A DNA stretch of 64,000 nucleotides, from positions 21,230,139-21,294,138 of the forward strand of contig CM075769.1 in NCBI GenBank assembly GCA_037974665.1, read 5' to 3'. A program made the position numbers and the translations under genes. This document shows, piece after piece, positions 37,156 to 48,900 of this stretch (positions are counted from its first letter, which is position 1; every line of letters begins with the position of its first letter). The notes below the pieces were generated by a model that saw only the letters and a program-made list of their open reading frames with translations, was not told the origin of the DNA and did no database searches. This DNA comes from Ehretia macrophylla (lineage: Eukaryota; Streptophyta; Magnoliopsida; Boraginales; Ehretiaceae).

Positions 37156-38169
37156 GCACTACTTTAGATTAAATTTTTTTGGATAGTGATATGATTCTTA
37201 CGTTTAAGAAAATTATTTGACTACTTATTATAGCCATTATTATTACATTGCATTGTCAAATTTATCAGTTATGAATTTGTCAGAATTGAGATAAATTGTT
37301 GCCATCAAATCTATCATCATGAGTTTTTTGGAATTGAGATAAACTATTGCAATAATTGAGATAAATCATCATCAAACATATTAAAACCGTTGTTATTGCT
37401 TATCTAAAACTATTGTAGTAACTGATAAAAACTTTCTCAAAATGTACTAAAATTGTTGCTAATACTCATCAAAACTGTTGCAATATCTTATAAAAAGTGT
37501 TGCATAAAGAATTAAATTCATCGTCAGTACTCAATAAAGTTGTTGCAATAACTTCAAAAATCGTCACAAAAAGTAATAAAAGCATTGCTAGTTTTTATTA
37601 AACCTGTTGCAATAACTAACAAACACCGTTACAAAAAGTATTAAAATGGTTGCTAGTACTCATCAAAATAATTGTAATAACTCACAAAAATTGTTATAAA
37701 AAGTATTAAAAGTGTTGCCAATACTAAAAAAAACATTGTAATAATTGACAAATACCGTTACAAAAAGTATTAAAAAACTATTTATGATACTCAAAAGAAC
37801 CGTTGCAATCATTGAAGAAAAAAAAGTTACAAAAAGTATTCAAACCATTACTAGTACTAATCAAAACCGTTGCAATAAATAACAAAAACTATTATAAAAA
37901 GTATTAAAAATTGTTGCTATTACCCTTTAAAATCGTTGCAGATAGGAAACACTAATAAAGTAGTCTTTAGATAAAACTGTTGCTAAATGTATCTGTAGCA
38001 ACAAGTTTTTGACCGTCACTATTTATTTGTAAAAAACTGTTATAGTAGAGAATAAACAACGAGGGCGGATTCAACGGTAAGAAAATCGTTGCATAAGGTC
38101 AGTTGCAACGGTTTTTAGTTTATATGTAATGGTTTTCAAGTGTTGCATGAGATGAAAGTTGTGGTAGTG
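37156..38169. mobile_element. CACTA-like non-autonomous segment with tandem repeats
   Basis: The segment begins CACTAC and ends GTAGTG, the terminal bases of CACTA (En/Spm) transposons. The right end read inward is CACTACCACAACTTTC. From about 37240 to 37940 it consists of imperfect ~60-66-bp repeats with AACCGTTGCAATAACT, CCGTTACAAAAAGTATTAAA and TTGCTAGTACTCATCAAA in fixed order, as in the subterminal repeat arrays of such elements. The left terminus matches the right one for only about six bases, and no 3-bp target duplication is evident (AAG versus ATA). One end may therefore be misplaced. There is no transposase. Confidence 0.5.
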
Positions 38170-40443
38170 ATAAAAAAAATCCAATCCAATGATAAAATTA
38201 AAAATGAATTACATAATGATTTTATGAGCAAAAATTAAAATCAAGAAGCTATGCAAATAAAGATTCATTCACAACTAAAGCTGACAACTCTTAAGAGTAT
38301 TAGTATTGTTCTAATGGGTTTAGCCCATCTCTTTTTATTGAGCTTAATTCACTTTTTTTAATTGAGTTTAGTTAAAATTTTTATTATTTTAATTACCAGT
38401 TTAGTTAGTGTTCTATTATTTTAATTACCAATATTCATATATAGACTATATTAGATTTTCTTATTAAATTAATAATCGGGTCTTGAATTTTTTTAACGTT
38501 TAAAACTAAAACTTATCGGTTCACCCATCGGTTACCTCTTATAAAAAATAAACCCTAATGGATACCCCATTAATTTTTATTATTAGATTTTTATCGAGCA
38601 GATATCTGTCGATTTCGGATTTAAACCTTAACTATTGGCATCCTTAGATTCTTGATTTTAACAAATATCACAATTGAATTTGGCTTTGATTGTAGTTGAT
38701 TGCAATTTCTCTCTCTAGTTTTTACTTTCTCTCTAAAACACATTTACTCTTTCAAAATGGGTGTACATGAATTGGAGGAGTGAAATGTACAAATTTACCA
38801 CTTATATAAAAGGGAATTTTAGTCTTTTAATAATTGTAGCTAATGGACATTGATGAATAAGAGCAAGTATGCAACATTCGGTGTAATAAAGGGAGATATT
38901 TGTAAATTTTTAAAATACAAGATTTAATGTGCAATTTCGGCCAAACACAAGGAGTTGTTGTGTATTTTACTCGTTAAATTTGTATCATTATGGTTTTCTA
39001 AAGCTCATATTGCATTAGGCAAAAAAAACAAAATAAAAAAAAGCTCATGTTGCGTTGCTAGAGATTTTTTTTTTGGAGAGCATTGTTAGAGATTTTGAAT
39101 TATCCAAAATGGTCCAAGATATTTTCTAGGAAAAGTATTGCTTATTGGGAATATATATATTTTTTTTTCCTTCACTTATAATGGCAATAAGGAATAGCTT
39201 GTGATGGAATCAGCTTAGGGCATAGTTCATGACACCTTGCTTTGATTGAAATGACTGCACTTCATGTGATTTTAGAAAGTATTTTTAACGTTAAAAGAAA
39301 TTTTTTTTTTTTGAAACCTTTGTTATTTGAGACTTATATATTGGAGTCTATTGTTATTGGAAAATTGATTCTAGATTCAAAGATTCTATTTATTTGTTAA
39401 TGGTTATCATGAACTTTACAACAACCGGCGTTGAGGTTTATATTACTTTGATATGCAATTTAGAGCCTTGCATATTTAAAAATACCTAATTTTGTTAAAC
39501 ATGAGACCATTGCGCATTGGACTCTTCTTGTCAGTTTATTTTCTTACATAGTGTTTAGAATTACTTAAGGTGTGAAATCTATTTGATTTATAAATGAATT
39601 TCACGAAAATTTTGTATTTATAAATAAATTTTCTTGTTTAGGATTGTAAAATAGTATTAAGTCAATTATATTATTTGTAAATACAAATTGTGTTCGGAAC
39701 ACATGTGGAATTAAAATTAATAATTGTATTTTACTTAAATATAATTTTATTAAATTCACATTAGACTTGTCATATAAAGGTTAGCATCACATCCCAGTAT
39801 TGATTATTGCTATTATCATAAAATTGTCTTAAAAAAAAGTAAAAAAATAATAAATATTTTTTTAATAAAGTTAAACATTACAAAATAATCATAACTTGAA
39901 CCATCAGTTTAAAGATTATAAAATAAGCCTACATTCCACATGACAAAATAGTCTTAAGTTCAATAATACATTTAATATAAAAAAATAATTTTAAGAGAAA
40001 AGGTGAGAGAGGCGTTGGTTTTTTTTTTTTTATCTTTTTGCTAAAAGAGAAACAGTGAGAGAGACAATGTTTTTTTTTTAAATCTTTGTATTTTAGTCAA
40101 AGTCCATCTTTTAAACTTGAATGCAATTTTGTCTTCAAAAGATGACAAATTTGAAAAAATTGAATTTGCAAATTCCACCTCTTGAACAAGAATTTGGGAA
40201 AAGCATAAGGAAATTCAGGATTTGCAAATCTTAAATTTCTAATTTTTTAAAAAGATACTTCCAAACACCAAAAATTGAATTTACAAATGAATTTTACAAA
40301 ATTTTATGGAATTCATTTGTTCCAAACAGTTTGTTACTTTGTTTTGAAACCCTTAGAAACACTTTGTTGAAGAATTTTTCTGGGGAAGTTCAAAATAAAT
40401 GCCACAAATAGTCCCCATATGCTTCAATATATGGTTGGTTGAA
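38170..40443. other. AT-rich intergenic DNA, no gene recognised
   Basis: There is no frame of useful length, and homopolymer runs are common. A weak, decayed inverted pair may exist between about 39547 (TGTTTAGAATTACTTAAGG) and 40330 (read inward CTGTTTGGAACAAATG), which would be an old AT-rich MITE. I could not establish a duplication. Confidence 0.5.
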
Positions 40444-40455
40444 CCCGTCAAAATA

Positions 40456-40782
40456 TTGTATGTCGTAATGAGGAAGGTAAATCATTGTGACTGAAGGATT
40501 TCTTCCTTGGTACACAATTCCAATACACACCTATCAACAGTTTCTAGCTACTCTTTCCAGTGAATTAGACGATTTGCCAATCGGATGACAAATTAAGTTA
40601 CCCATGTAGATAGAATAAGTTTTGTACCCATAGACTGGATTTCAATCTCCCGGCTCCCGGGAGCTTTCACTTCTTGTACATAGAGATACTAATTCTGATA
40701 CCTTACGACGTACTGGGATAGATTGCTGTATCTTTTGGGTTTATTATAAGATATTGTCTTGACAAAAAAAAAAAAAAAGAAG
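40456..40782 (+). mobile_element. Poly(A)-tailed retroposon (SINE or truncated LINE)
   Basis: A 12-bp direct repeat CCCGTCAAAATA flanks the insert at 40444-40455 and 40783-40794. The insert ends GTCTTGAC followed by about 15 A residues at 40763-40778 and GAAG. Direct repeats plus an A tail are the mark of target-primed retroposition. I do not see convincing pol III A and B boxes at the 5' end, so it may be a 5'-truncated copy. It contains the palindrome CCGGCTCCCGGGAGC near 40650. Confidence 0.7.
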
Positions 40783-40980
40783 CCCGTCAAAATAATTCCA
40801 AGTCTATATGTGCGTTTTTATGTAACATACTGCCTAACAGTTGGCCAACTTCTTAAGGAAGAAGCAACAAAAGATTAAAAGTAGATTCTAATTAAATCTT
40901 CTATAGCTTATACAATATGCATTCCACCACATGTTGGAGGCTAAATCATCTGCCGACTTATCGGACATATAAAATTTTAA

Positions 40981-41376
40981 GGTTCTGTTTGACTTAATTG
41001 TCAAATTTTAGTTTTTGAACTGTAGAATTTTTGTAGTAAAACTTTAGTTAGAAGTGCTGTTAAACAAAAGTCGTAGATTATTTGGCCTATATTGGATAAT
41101 ATTGTACTTTAAAAAATTTGAGGGCAATATTATACTTTAAAAAATATGAAAAGATATATTTGAGAAAAAGAAAGAAAACAGCTTCCCGCATTCTATAAAA
41201 ACAGTTTCACAAAAACTTATTTTAAAAATCTCCAATTTGAAGTTTCTTGTTTTTTAACTTTTTTTAATTTTAACTTTTATTTAAAAATACTTTTAAAAAT
41301 GAATCAAACAAGTAAGATCAACTTTAAATTCATAAAAAACACTTTTCAACATCAAAAAGTTAAACAAAACAGAACC
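40981..41376. mobile_element. Tourist-like MITE (PIF/Harbinger type)
   Basis: Terminal inverted repeats read GGTTCTGTTTGACTTAA at the left and, inward from the right, GGTTCTGTTTTGTTTAAC. The flanking triplets are TAA and TAG, close to the 3-bp TAA duplication expected for PIF/Harbinger. It is 396 bp, AT-rich, and has no open frame. Confidence 0.6.
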
Positions 41377-41724
41377 TAGTAACATAAACCGCGTTTAATG
41401 GAATATTTTAACAGAACAATTAATGTTGCCTTTTCTCAATCACATTTTACGGGTTGAGGGGTATGTTTGGTCAAGTCATACTAGATTGCCGTCATATAAT
41501 AAAATTATTTAACACACACACGGAGTAGCCGCGGAAAATGAGCTGTCTCATTTGGTTTCGGTTATTCAATTCCCGCTGTGACAACGGCACACCACGTCTT
41601 ACCCGTGTGGCAAATGGCACAACATAAAAGATCACATTCCCAACGTCAAATCTGGCCCCTCCGGGCATTTTGTCAAATGATAGGTTAACAACTCTTTATA
41701 ATTTAATGTTATAAAATTTTAATA

Positions 41725-42321
41725 GAGTAAAGTGTACTATACCTTCTTGTGTTTTAGAAATAAATGCACGGCACTTTCTTGAATTTTAAAAATTCTTTGA
41801 TTATTACCCTGTATTTTGAAAAACTAGCACACGTGTCCCCTCCGTCCAAAAATCCGTTATTTTTAATGAAAAGTGCATTACACACACGCTATGTGCGACT
41901 GATTCATGTTTTTTGATTTAAAATGTTATTTAGTTCGACAAAAACACCCTTATATTATATGTAAGTTTTTTTATTTTTCTTTTCTTTCTCTTTCAATCCA
42001 ATTTTCACCAAAAAAAAATTAAAGAAAATTTGAAAAAAAAAAACCATCACCTTCCTCACCCCACCCCACCCCACCCCGTCAGAACTGAAGTGTAGTAGCA
42101 CTGCTTTGTGAAATGCATCCTCATATGAACTGCATAAAGAATCAACAATCCCAAATGGCAATGCAGCAGCACTGCTTCATGAAATTTCAAATTTTCTCCT
42201 TCCTTCAACATTATCAATCTTTTTTATCTGCATAATTTCTTTGGAACGGGGCTGGGTAGGTGGGTGGAGCTGTGGGGTGGGGGGGGGGGGGGGGGGTTGT
42301 TGACGGGGAAGTTACAGTTTT

Positions 42322-42352
<31 letters not shown>

Positions 42353-42566
42353 AACAAAAGAAAAATGAGAAAAGAGAGAAAATAAATAAAATTAAAGATA
42401 TTTACGTCTTTTTGTAATTTCTGTTAAGAAACTTGACGGAAAAAGAATTAAGGGAACACGTGTGCTAGTTTTTCAAAATACAAGATAGTGATCAGAGGGT
42501 TTTTATAATTCAAGAAAGTACCGTGCACTTACTTCTAAACACAGGGGGGTCTGATGCACTTCACTC
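41725..42566. mobile_element. Long-TIR MITE, Mutator type, 10-bp duplication
   Basis: The left arm (GAGTAAAGTGTACTATACC, then CACGGCACTTTCTTGAATT, then AAACTAGCACACGTGT) is repeated inverted at the right end over at least 110 bp. AATTTTAATA flanks both sides (41715-41724 and 42567-42576). The core has a CCCCA run (42059-42077), an 18-G run (42279-42296) and a TA run (~42328-42352). No transposase is present. Confidence 0.88.
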
Positions 42567-42576
42567 AATTTTAATA

Positions 42577-43455
42577 TATGTTTATTTATAATAAATATTA
42601 TTTAATTTTTGATTGATTTTAAATATATTTTGATATACACCGTCGTACTATAAAATTTATAATTTTAAAAGATTGATTCAATATGATCTTATATAAGATA
42701 TATTTCTCGTTATTAAAAAGAAAAAAAACTAACACAAACAACTTTGCATTCATTTCGCAGAAGAGTATAAAATATATGATAATACATTACTTTTTTTTTT
42801 GGTCAAAGATAATATACATTCCTGACTGTGTACAACAACATGCACAATTTGATAATGACTAATAGCTATAAATGTTGACTAGAGGAGGTTCCATTACGTC
42901 ACATGCAATCTCCATCAACAAATTTAGATTCAGATTCAAAAGTTGATTGATAAAGTTAATTTTGCTCAGGAAATTTAAGCAATTAGAAGAGGCTAACAAT
43001 TCAACAACTCTCCAACAAAACAAAAAAAAAAACAACTCAACACAAAGCATAGCATCTTGGCACGCCACGGTCCACTAAGGGAATCATGCAAGCCATAATT
43101 GAAAATCAATAAAGTATATGTATTATATATATGTTCACGCAATGAAATTCTTTATGTTGACATGTAGTAAAAGGCTTCCTCCATGATATTTTAAAGTTGT
43201 GAGAAATAATAACTATACAAATGGGATACCATTTATTGTGGGATCGTATCCAAAGTGAATTAGTGAAAGTTTAAAATGTTTGTATTTGACTTGTGATGTT
43301 CCAAATAAGTATTAAACATAAAGTGTCAATAATTTATAGACGTGATTCATAAATTTAAGCAATAATAATATATTAATTATTTCAATTTAATAAATAAGAA
43401 ATTTAAAATAATTATTCTTACACTTTTTTTTTTGTTTTTGGTCAAACTATTTTTA
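42577..43455. other. Intergenic AT-rich DNA, nothing recognised
   Basis: No frame with a recognisable product, no clear inverted or direct repeat, and no LTR blocks. It lies between two MITEs. Confidence 0.6.
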
Positions 43456-43767
43456 GGGTATCTTTAATGGGCTCTAAAATGGATATTTAAAATGCAATGA
43501 TTGAAAAAATTTAGAGACTTTGAAAAAAAAAAATTACAATGAGAATCTCTAAAACCAAAAATAGAGCCCGGGCTCTATATTTGCTTGAGTCTCTATCTTC
43601 GTCAACAAATTTGTTGAGAAAAATAAAGACTCAAGTAAATATAGAGTCTGGGCTTTATTTTTGGTTTTAGAGACTCCCATTGTAATTTTTTTTTTTTAAC
43701 AAAATTTCTAAATTATTTCAATAATTATATTTTAGAGACCTATTTTAAAGCCCCAGTTAAAGTACTC
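43456..43767. mobile_element. Fold-back MITE, Tourist-like, near-complete palindrome
   Basis: GGGTATCTTTAATGGGCTC at the left pairs with the right end, which read inward is GAGTACTTTAACTGGGGC. Pairing continues almost to the centre: TTACAATGAGAATCTCTAAAACC against AATGGGAGTCTCTAAAACC, and TAGAGCCCGGGCTCTATATT against the GAGTCTGGGCTT arm. The centre is CGTCAACAAATTTGTTGA near 43600. TTA flanks both ends, fitting a PIF/Harbinger duplication. The whole 312 bp could form one long hairpin RNA if transcribed. Confidence 0.8.
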
Positions 43768-43826
43768 TTAAACTTATAACCAGAGACTAAGTCGCGAATC
43801 TAAAATTTGAGCCCACATTAAGAAAT

Positions 43827-44675
43827 AGAGAATAATTCCTCTGGGTCCTTCAACTTATGTATAAATTACTTTCTGATCCTCCAACTAAAAAAAACTTATC
43901 TTTAAGTCCATCTGTCAATTACTTTTAACGAAAAAAGTGAAAAAAATATGTTTTGCTTATTTTGCCCTTGGACCATAATTCTCTTTCCTATATGACGTTA
44001 ATTTCAGCTAACTTTTCTCCTATTTTGACCGTTGATAGCAATGATAAAAACTTGCATGCATATTCAAGCAAACCCCATATTTTTTATTAAAAAAACAAAA
44101 AAAGTAAAAATTAAATTTATAACTGATAGCTAAATTAACTAAATTTTAATTTTAAAACCAAAATGTAAAATAAATAAAAATAAAAATTATACTCGGGAGC
44201 TAAATTAACTAAAATTAGCATTTTTTTGTAATCAACAAATAAATTTTCTGTAATCAACAAATAAAATTAAAAATAAGAAAATTATAATTGGGAGCTAAAT
44301 AATTAGTTAATTTAGCTCCTGACTTAAATTTTGTTTGAGGTTTGGACATGTATATTTTGGTAATTTTTTTTTTTTTTGCTAATTTTTTAAGATGTTGGTG
44401 TTTTTTTGCTCATTGTTGCTGCCAAAATAGTGTTTAACGTTGAATGTAAGCTTTTATCGTTGCTATCAACGGTCAAAATAAGAGAGTAGTCAGTTGAAAT
44501 TAATATTATGTAAGAGAGAGAATTATGGTCTAAGGGCAAAATAGGTAAAATATATATTTTTTTTCACTTTTTCCATCAAAAATAATTGATAAATAGACTT
44601 AAAAAGAAATTTTTTTTAATTGAAAGATCAAAAAATAATTTATGCATAAGATGAAGAACCCAAAAATTTATTCTT
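43827..44675. mobile_element. Long-TIR MITE, Mutator type, 9-bp duplication
   Basis: The left arm GAATAATTCCTCTGGGTCCT and the right arm, read inward as GAATAAATTTTTGGGTTCT, keep pairing for roughly 200 bp, including GACCGTTGATAGCAATGATAAAA against its complement near 44460. TTAAGAAAT flanks both ends (43818-43826 and 44676-44684). It is 849 bp with no transposase. It is the last transposon before the OSCA gene promoter, about 440 bp from the TATA box. Confidence 0.85.
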
Positions 44676-44684
44676 TTAAGAAAT

Positions 44685-45113
44685 GGAAGTGAAAGAAGGA
44701 TAACGGCAAAGGAACAGATACACTGCAAGTCTACAATGAGAGAAGTGCAGACACAAACACGTACTTTACTAGCGCGTGGCCCCACGTAATCCATCCAGAA
44801 AACCCCAGAACAAAAAGTAGCCGTTAGAACATGCCCGTGGGCCGACACTTGGAATAGTTAAATCTTAGATTGACCCTGCTGCTAAGTAATTAACATTCCT
44901 AATAATTAAGTAGTTAAATTAAATTAAAATTGGCTTCGTAATTACCCCCAGCTTATTAATAAAAAAAGTAAAGTAAGAAATGGATATATACACCACACAA
45001 ACCTCAAAGTCATAACTAAACCAAAAAAATCTTCAACAACTTTTCCTTTCACAAAACTATAGACCATAAACCTCACTACTATTATATATATGTAAGACAT
45101 GCTCACATGAAGC
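44685..45113 (+). promoter_or_regulatory. Proximal upstream region of the OSCA1-like gene
   Basis: This is the only unique-looking DNA between the last MITE and the TATA box. It contains AACACGTACT near 44757 and GCGCGTGGCCCCACGTAATC at ~44772-44791, which carry ACGT cores like those of plant bZIP/ABRE sites. These are sequence matches only; response to stress hormone is an inference from the gene's likely osmotic role. Confidence 0.35.
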
Positions 45114-45120
45114 TATATAA
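45114..45120 (+). promoter_or_regulatory. TATA box of the OSCA1-like gene
   Basis: TATATAA in the context GAAGCTATATAAATATATATATG. A start site about 30 bases on (45145-45150) would begin the leader preceding the splice donor at 45262. Confidence 0.6.
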
Positions 45121-45144
45121 ATATATATATGTATAGGTGGATTG

Positions 45145-45261
45145 TGGATAGGGTTTTCAGTTAGAAGGAGGAGGGATTGTGAGAATGTTCTTGGCTTGGA
45201 TTGAGCTGTGAAGCGATCCAAACACCTCTCCTGTTGTCCAAGCTATTGTCTCTCCTTCATC
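45145..45261 (+). other. Probable non-coding first exon (5' UTR)
   Basis: A purine-rich leader with a CT-rich end (CTCTCCTTCATC) runs into a good donor, GTAAGC, at 45262. A matching acceptor, TTCTAACAG, ends at 45907, 32 bases before the ATG at 45940. A leader intron of about 646 bp is thus predicted. The start of the exon is estimated from the TATA box. No other product is encoded; the small frame at 45208-45432 crosses the donor. Confidence 0.55.
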
Positions 45262-45939
45262 GTAAGCTTCGTCGGTTTTCTACTTTTTCTTAATTATATA
45301 TATTTTCTTTGTTTTGCGGTTGCGGATAATTTGTGTGTCCGTACGGCTCAGGAGCAGCTCGGCGATCTACCGGTGAAATATCCTAGTATGCATATTCTTG
45401 AGCTGAAGAATATGTTTAGAAGCTTGATGTAATTGATAACTTAAAGAGTTAAAGCATACCACTATGTGTGTGTGTGTGTGTTTTGAAAATTTGTCTTTTT
45501 TGCTCAGTCTTATAGGTAGAGATGGTACACTCTTTATTTTGAAGAAAACAACGTAATTATCTCTATTTTCAGCAATGGTGCGTGGTTAGTTTGTATTATT
45601 TAGGGAATTTTCTACTTATTTCAACTAAAAAATCACCTAATATTTCTCAAAGCTTCTCTTGGTGATTTTGGCGCTTTCTGATAAGACGGACCCCTTCCCC
45701 TAACAAAGAAAAGAAAAGAAAAGAAGAAGCAGGGATCCTATAGTTTGCAAGTGCTACTTTTGCTGTGTTTAATTGAATACTTGTTCTGGTTAGAATAATA
45801 TTTCTTCTTGCTTCTTAGAGCCTGTGAACAGATGCTCTTGTAATATTGAGCATTGTAATGCCCCTTGTGTGCGTAATGAAAGATTTCTTCATTCCGAATT
45901 CTAACAGGTCATTTGCATCTTTGCCTTAAAAGGTATTAG

Positions 45940-48900
45940 ATGGCGACACTTGGGGATATAGGGCTCTCGGCAGCTATAAATATTTTGAGTGCTTTGGTTT
46001 TCTTTTTGGCATTCGCCATTCTACGGCTTCAACCATTTAATGATCGAGTGTATTTCCCGAAATGGTATCTCAAGGGTTTGAGAACTAGCCCAACTCAGTC
46101 TGGGGCATTTGTAAAACGCTTTGTCAATTTGGACTGGAGATCATATTTAAGGTTTTGGACTTGGATGCCCGATGCACTGAGAATGCCAGAGCCTGAGCTA
46201 ATTGACCATGCAGGGTTGGATTCTGCTGTATATCTGCGGATTTACTTGCTGGGGTATGTTCTTAAGAATTTTTTATGTTTGGCTGAGATTGCTTGCTCTA
46301 AAACATTCAGTACTATAAACCTCTTTCTCAACTATGATGGATATTGATAAAGCACTCATTGAAAATGCAAACACTTATTCCAAAGTGCAAACCACACCTC
46401 CAAAATAAAAAAGAGTAAAAGGCCACACCAGCACTCAGGGTAGACGAGCAGGCTTAGTAACAACATATATACAATTGTTTTCAATAACTCTTCTACCTAT
46501 CTGTTTCAATCTACTTGCCATAATTTTGCAACTTTGTGACAGAAAAAAGAAAACAGTTGATGTTTCTTGCCCAAGGCTAACAAATTATAGCAGCAAAAGG
46601 GGTTATACATAATTTCTAGAACTATGCTGTTGCATTTTATAATGAATCATTATATTATTGTGCATATATGTTGGAATTGCAAATTGCAAGTAACACTTAC
46701 TAGTCTAGGACTTTTGGGAAGCCTTCTGCTAGTAACACTTCTTTAATATTGTTAAGCATGTGATTCCACCAGAATAAACGTAAAATATGACAAACTTTTG
46801 ACATCCTCCATAGCAAATGAGTTGTAAAAACGGAATTATGGCTGTGATGTACATCAATTTTTCTGGACGAAGGAACAAAAGGACAATGGAAAGCGAGTTG
46901 ATCTTGGTTTAGCTGTAATCCTTGTTGTTTTTCATCAACTGCCATTCTTTAACATAATTGTCTTGTTGCTGATTCTTTTCATATTAACTTCCGCAGACTT
47001 AAAATTTTTGTTCCAGTGACACTACTTGCATGGGCTATTTTGGTACCAGTCAACTGGACAAATAGCACATTGAAGTTATCCCAAGTAACATACAGTGATA
47101 TTGATAAGCTTTCTATTTCAAACATTCCACTTGGATCACAAAGGTAAGGACTATGTTGGTTGATTGAAAATGCAACAGTACCAGAGGTTATGTTTTAATA
47201 TTCACAGATTAGAATGAAACATCTGAAAGATGGTCTGCACTAGGTTATGTTCTTTGTTAATTTCGTTATAGGCGCTTTGGCAGAAAATTGGCCTGCACTA
47301 CTAAGTCATGTTCTTTTCCAGCTTCATTGTCTTTTAGTGCTTGGCAAAATGATTAGAGTGTTGAATTGTGATTTGCAGATTTTGGACTCACATAGTTATG
47401 GCCTATGCCTTCACTTTTTGGGCATGCTACGTTTTACAAAAAGAATATGAAAAAGTTGCGGGAATGCGCTTGCACTTTATTGCATCTGAAAGACGCCGCG
47501 CTGATCAATTTACAGTAAGATCCAGTTTCTCCTCTTTTTTTTTTTTTTTTGGTTATCGGATTACTTCCATTCTCTTTATCGTTTTCTGTTTGATTTGGAA
47601 CTTTTCTTTCTGGATTTTCATTTCACTTGATTGCACATATATATTTCCTATGCATTTTAAAAGTAGATCATGTAGGCGCGGTATAATCACTTAGTGCACT
47701 TGAAGTCTTGAATAATTTTATGTTCCTTGTAAATAGTGCTAGTTCATGTTTTCTGGCAACCATTTACATATTTTCTGTTCTCAGAGCATTTATTAAAATT
47801 CAAATAGCAAAGAGTTAACACTCAGCTATTTGTAGGTCCTTGTTAGAAACGTACCACCAGATCCTGACGAATCAATTAGTGAAACTGTGGAGCACTTTTT
47901 TCTGGTCAATCATCCCGACCATTACCTTACTCACCAGGTTAGATCATGTTAAGATTTCTTTCATTTATATATTCTGTTATTCCGGGCACTTACAGGGGGA
48001 TGTTGAGAAATATGGTCTCTTCATTTTCTGTTTTGAGTCTTCAAGTTTACAAAGTTCATTTTTTCCTGTTTTTCTCATTGCTCTAAATTTTATACAAGAA
48101 ATTGGTAAGTTGGTACTGCTGGCCAAAGATTGCTTTACATTCTACAGTCCACTAATTGGTAAGTTTAGTCATTAGAAAGCAAACTGTATGTGCATCGGTG
48201 AAAACATGTGAAAGATTTTGTAAGCTAGTGTAACCTGGTATTGGATACATCAAAATTACGAACTTTTGGTCTTCATATGTTGTAAATCAGAACTTCAAGG
48301 ATTACTTGCACTGTTTCTAGATTGAATCTGCCGGCGGGGATGGGTTTCATGGGGGAGGGGGTGTGGGGTTGGAGCGGAGAGTGGGGTTGGAGCGGAGAAT
48401 GTAAGAAAGGCATTAGGAATGACTGCAGGAGCTATATGTGTGCCAGGTTGTAAGATAAATTTTTATGGAAATAAAGCTATTGTAATGAACAAATAAGTTT
48501 CTTTTTCCTTGTGAGATTGTTATACATAATGTTTTCCCTTAAAGAATAAAAGAACTGAACATACCTGAGAAACACTAACCCTGGAATTCTTTTTCTGTTG
48601 TATGGAGGGAGCAAAACAATTTGTTAGTTCTGCATGGTACATGTCCTTTTACTATTAGCCTTTCTGTGAACCTGGTGGCTCTGAGATGTTTTGTCTTATT
48701 ATGAAATATAATAAATTCACTCCACCAAAAGTTTTTTTTTATTTGAAAGTGAGATATATGCCCGAGTGTGCTTGTGAGTTCGTATGCATACGCTCTTTCA
48801 CATAATTCTCTAGTGGTAAAGAATAACAATCATTTCTTTTTGTGGTAAGAATTTCTCTTAGTTTGAATTTCATATTTGTAGAATTATTGGCGCTCAATTT

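Noticed and set aside
37240-37940. Regular repeats resembling a CRISPR array
   Set aside because: This is a plant nuclear context. Units are imperfect throughout, with no conserved-repeat/unique-spacer structure, and the ends are CACTA-like.
39547-40330. Possible old MITE with TGTTTAGAA/CTGTTTGGAA ends
   Set aside because: The inverted match is weak and mostly AT-rich, and no target duplication was found.
45208-45432. 74-codon frame upstream of the OSCA gene
   Set aside because: It crosses the predicted leader-intron donor at 45262 and has no recognisable similarity. Its hydrophobic part is T-rich intron sequence.
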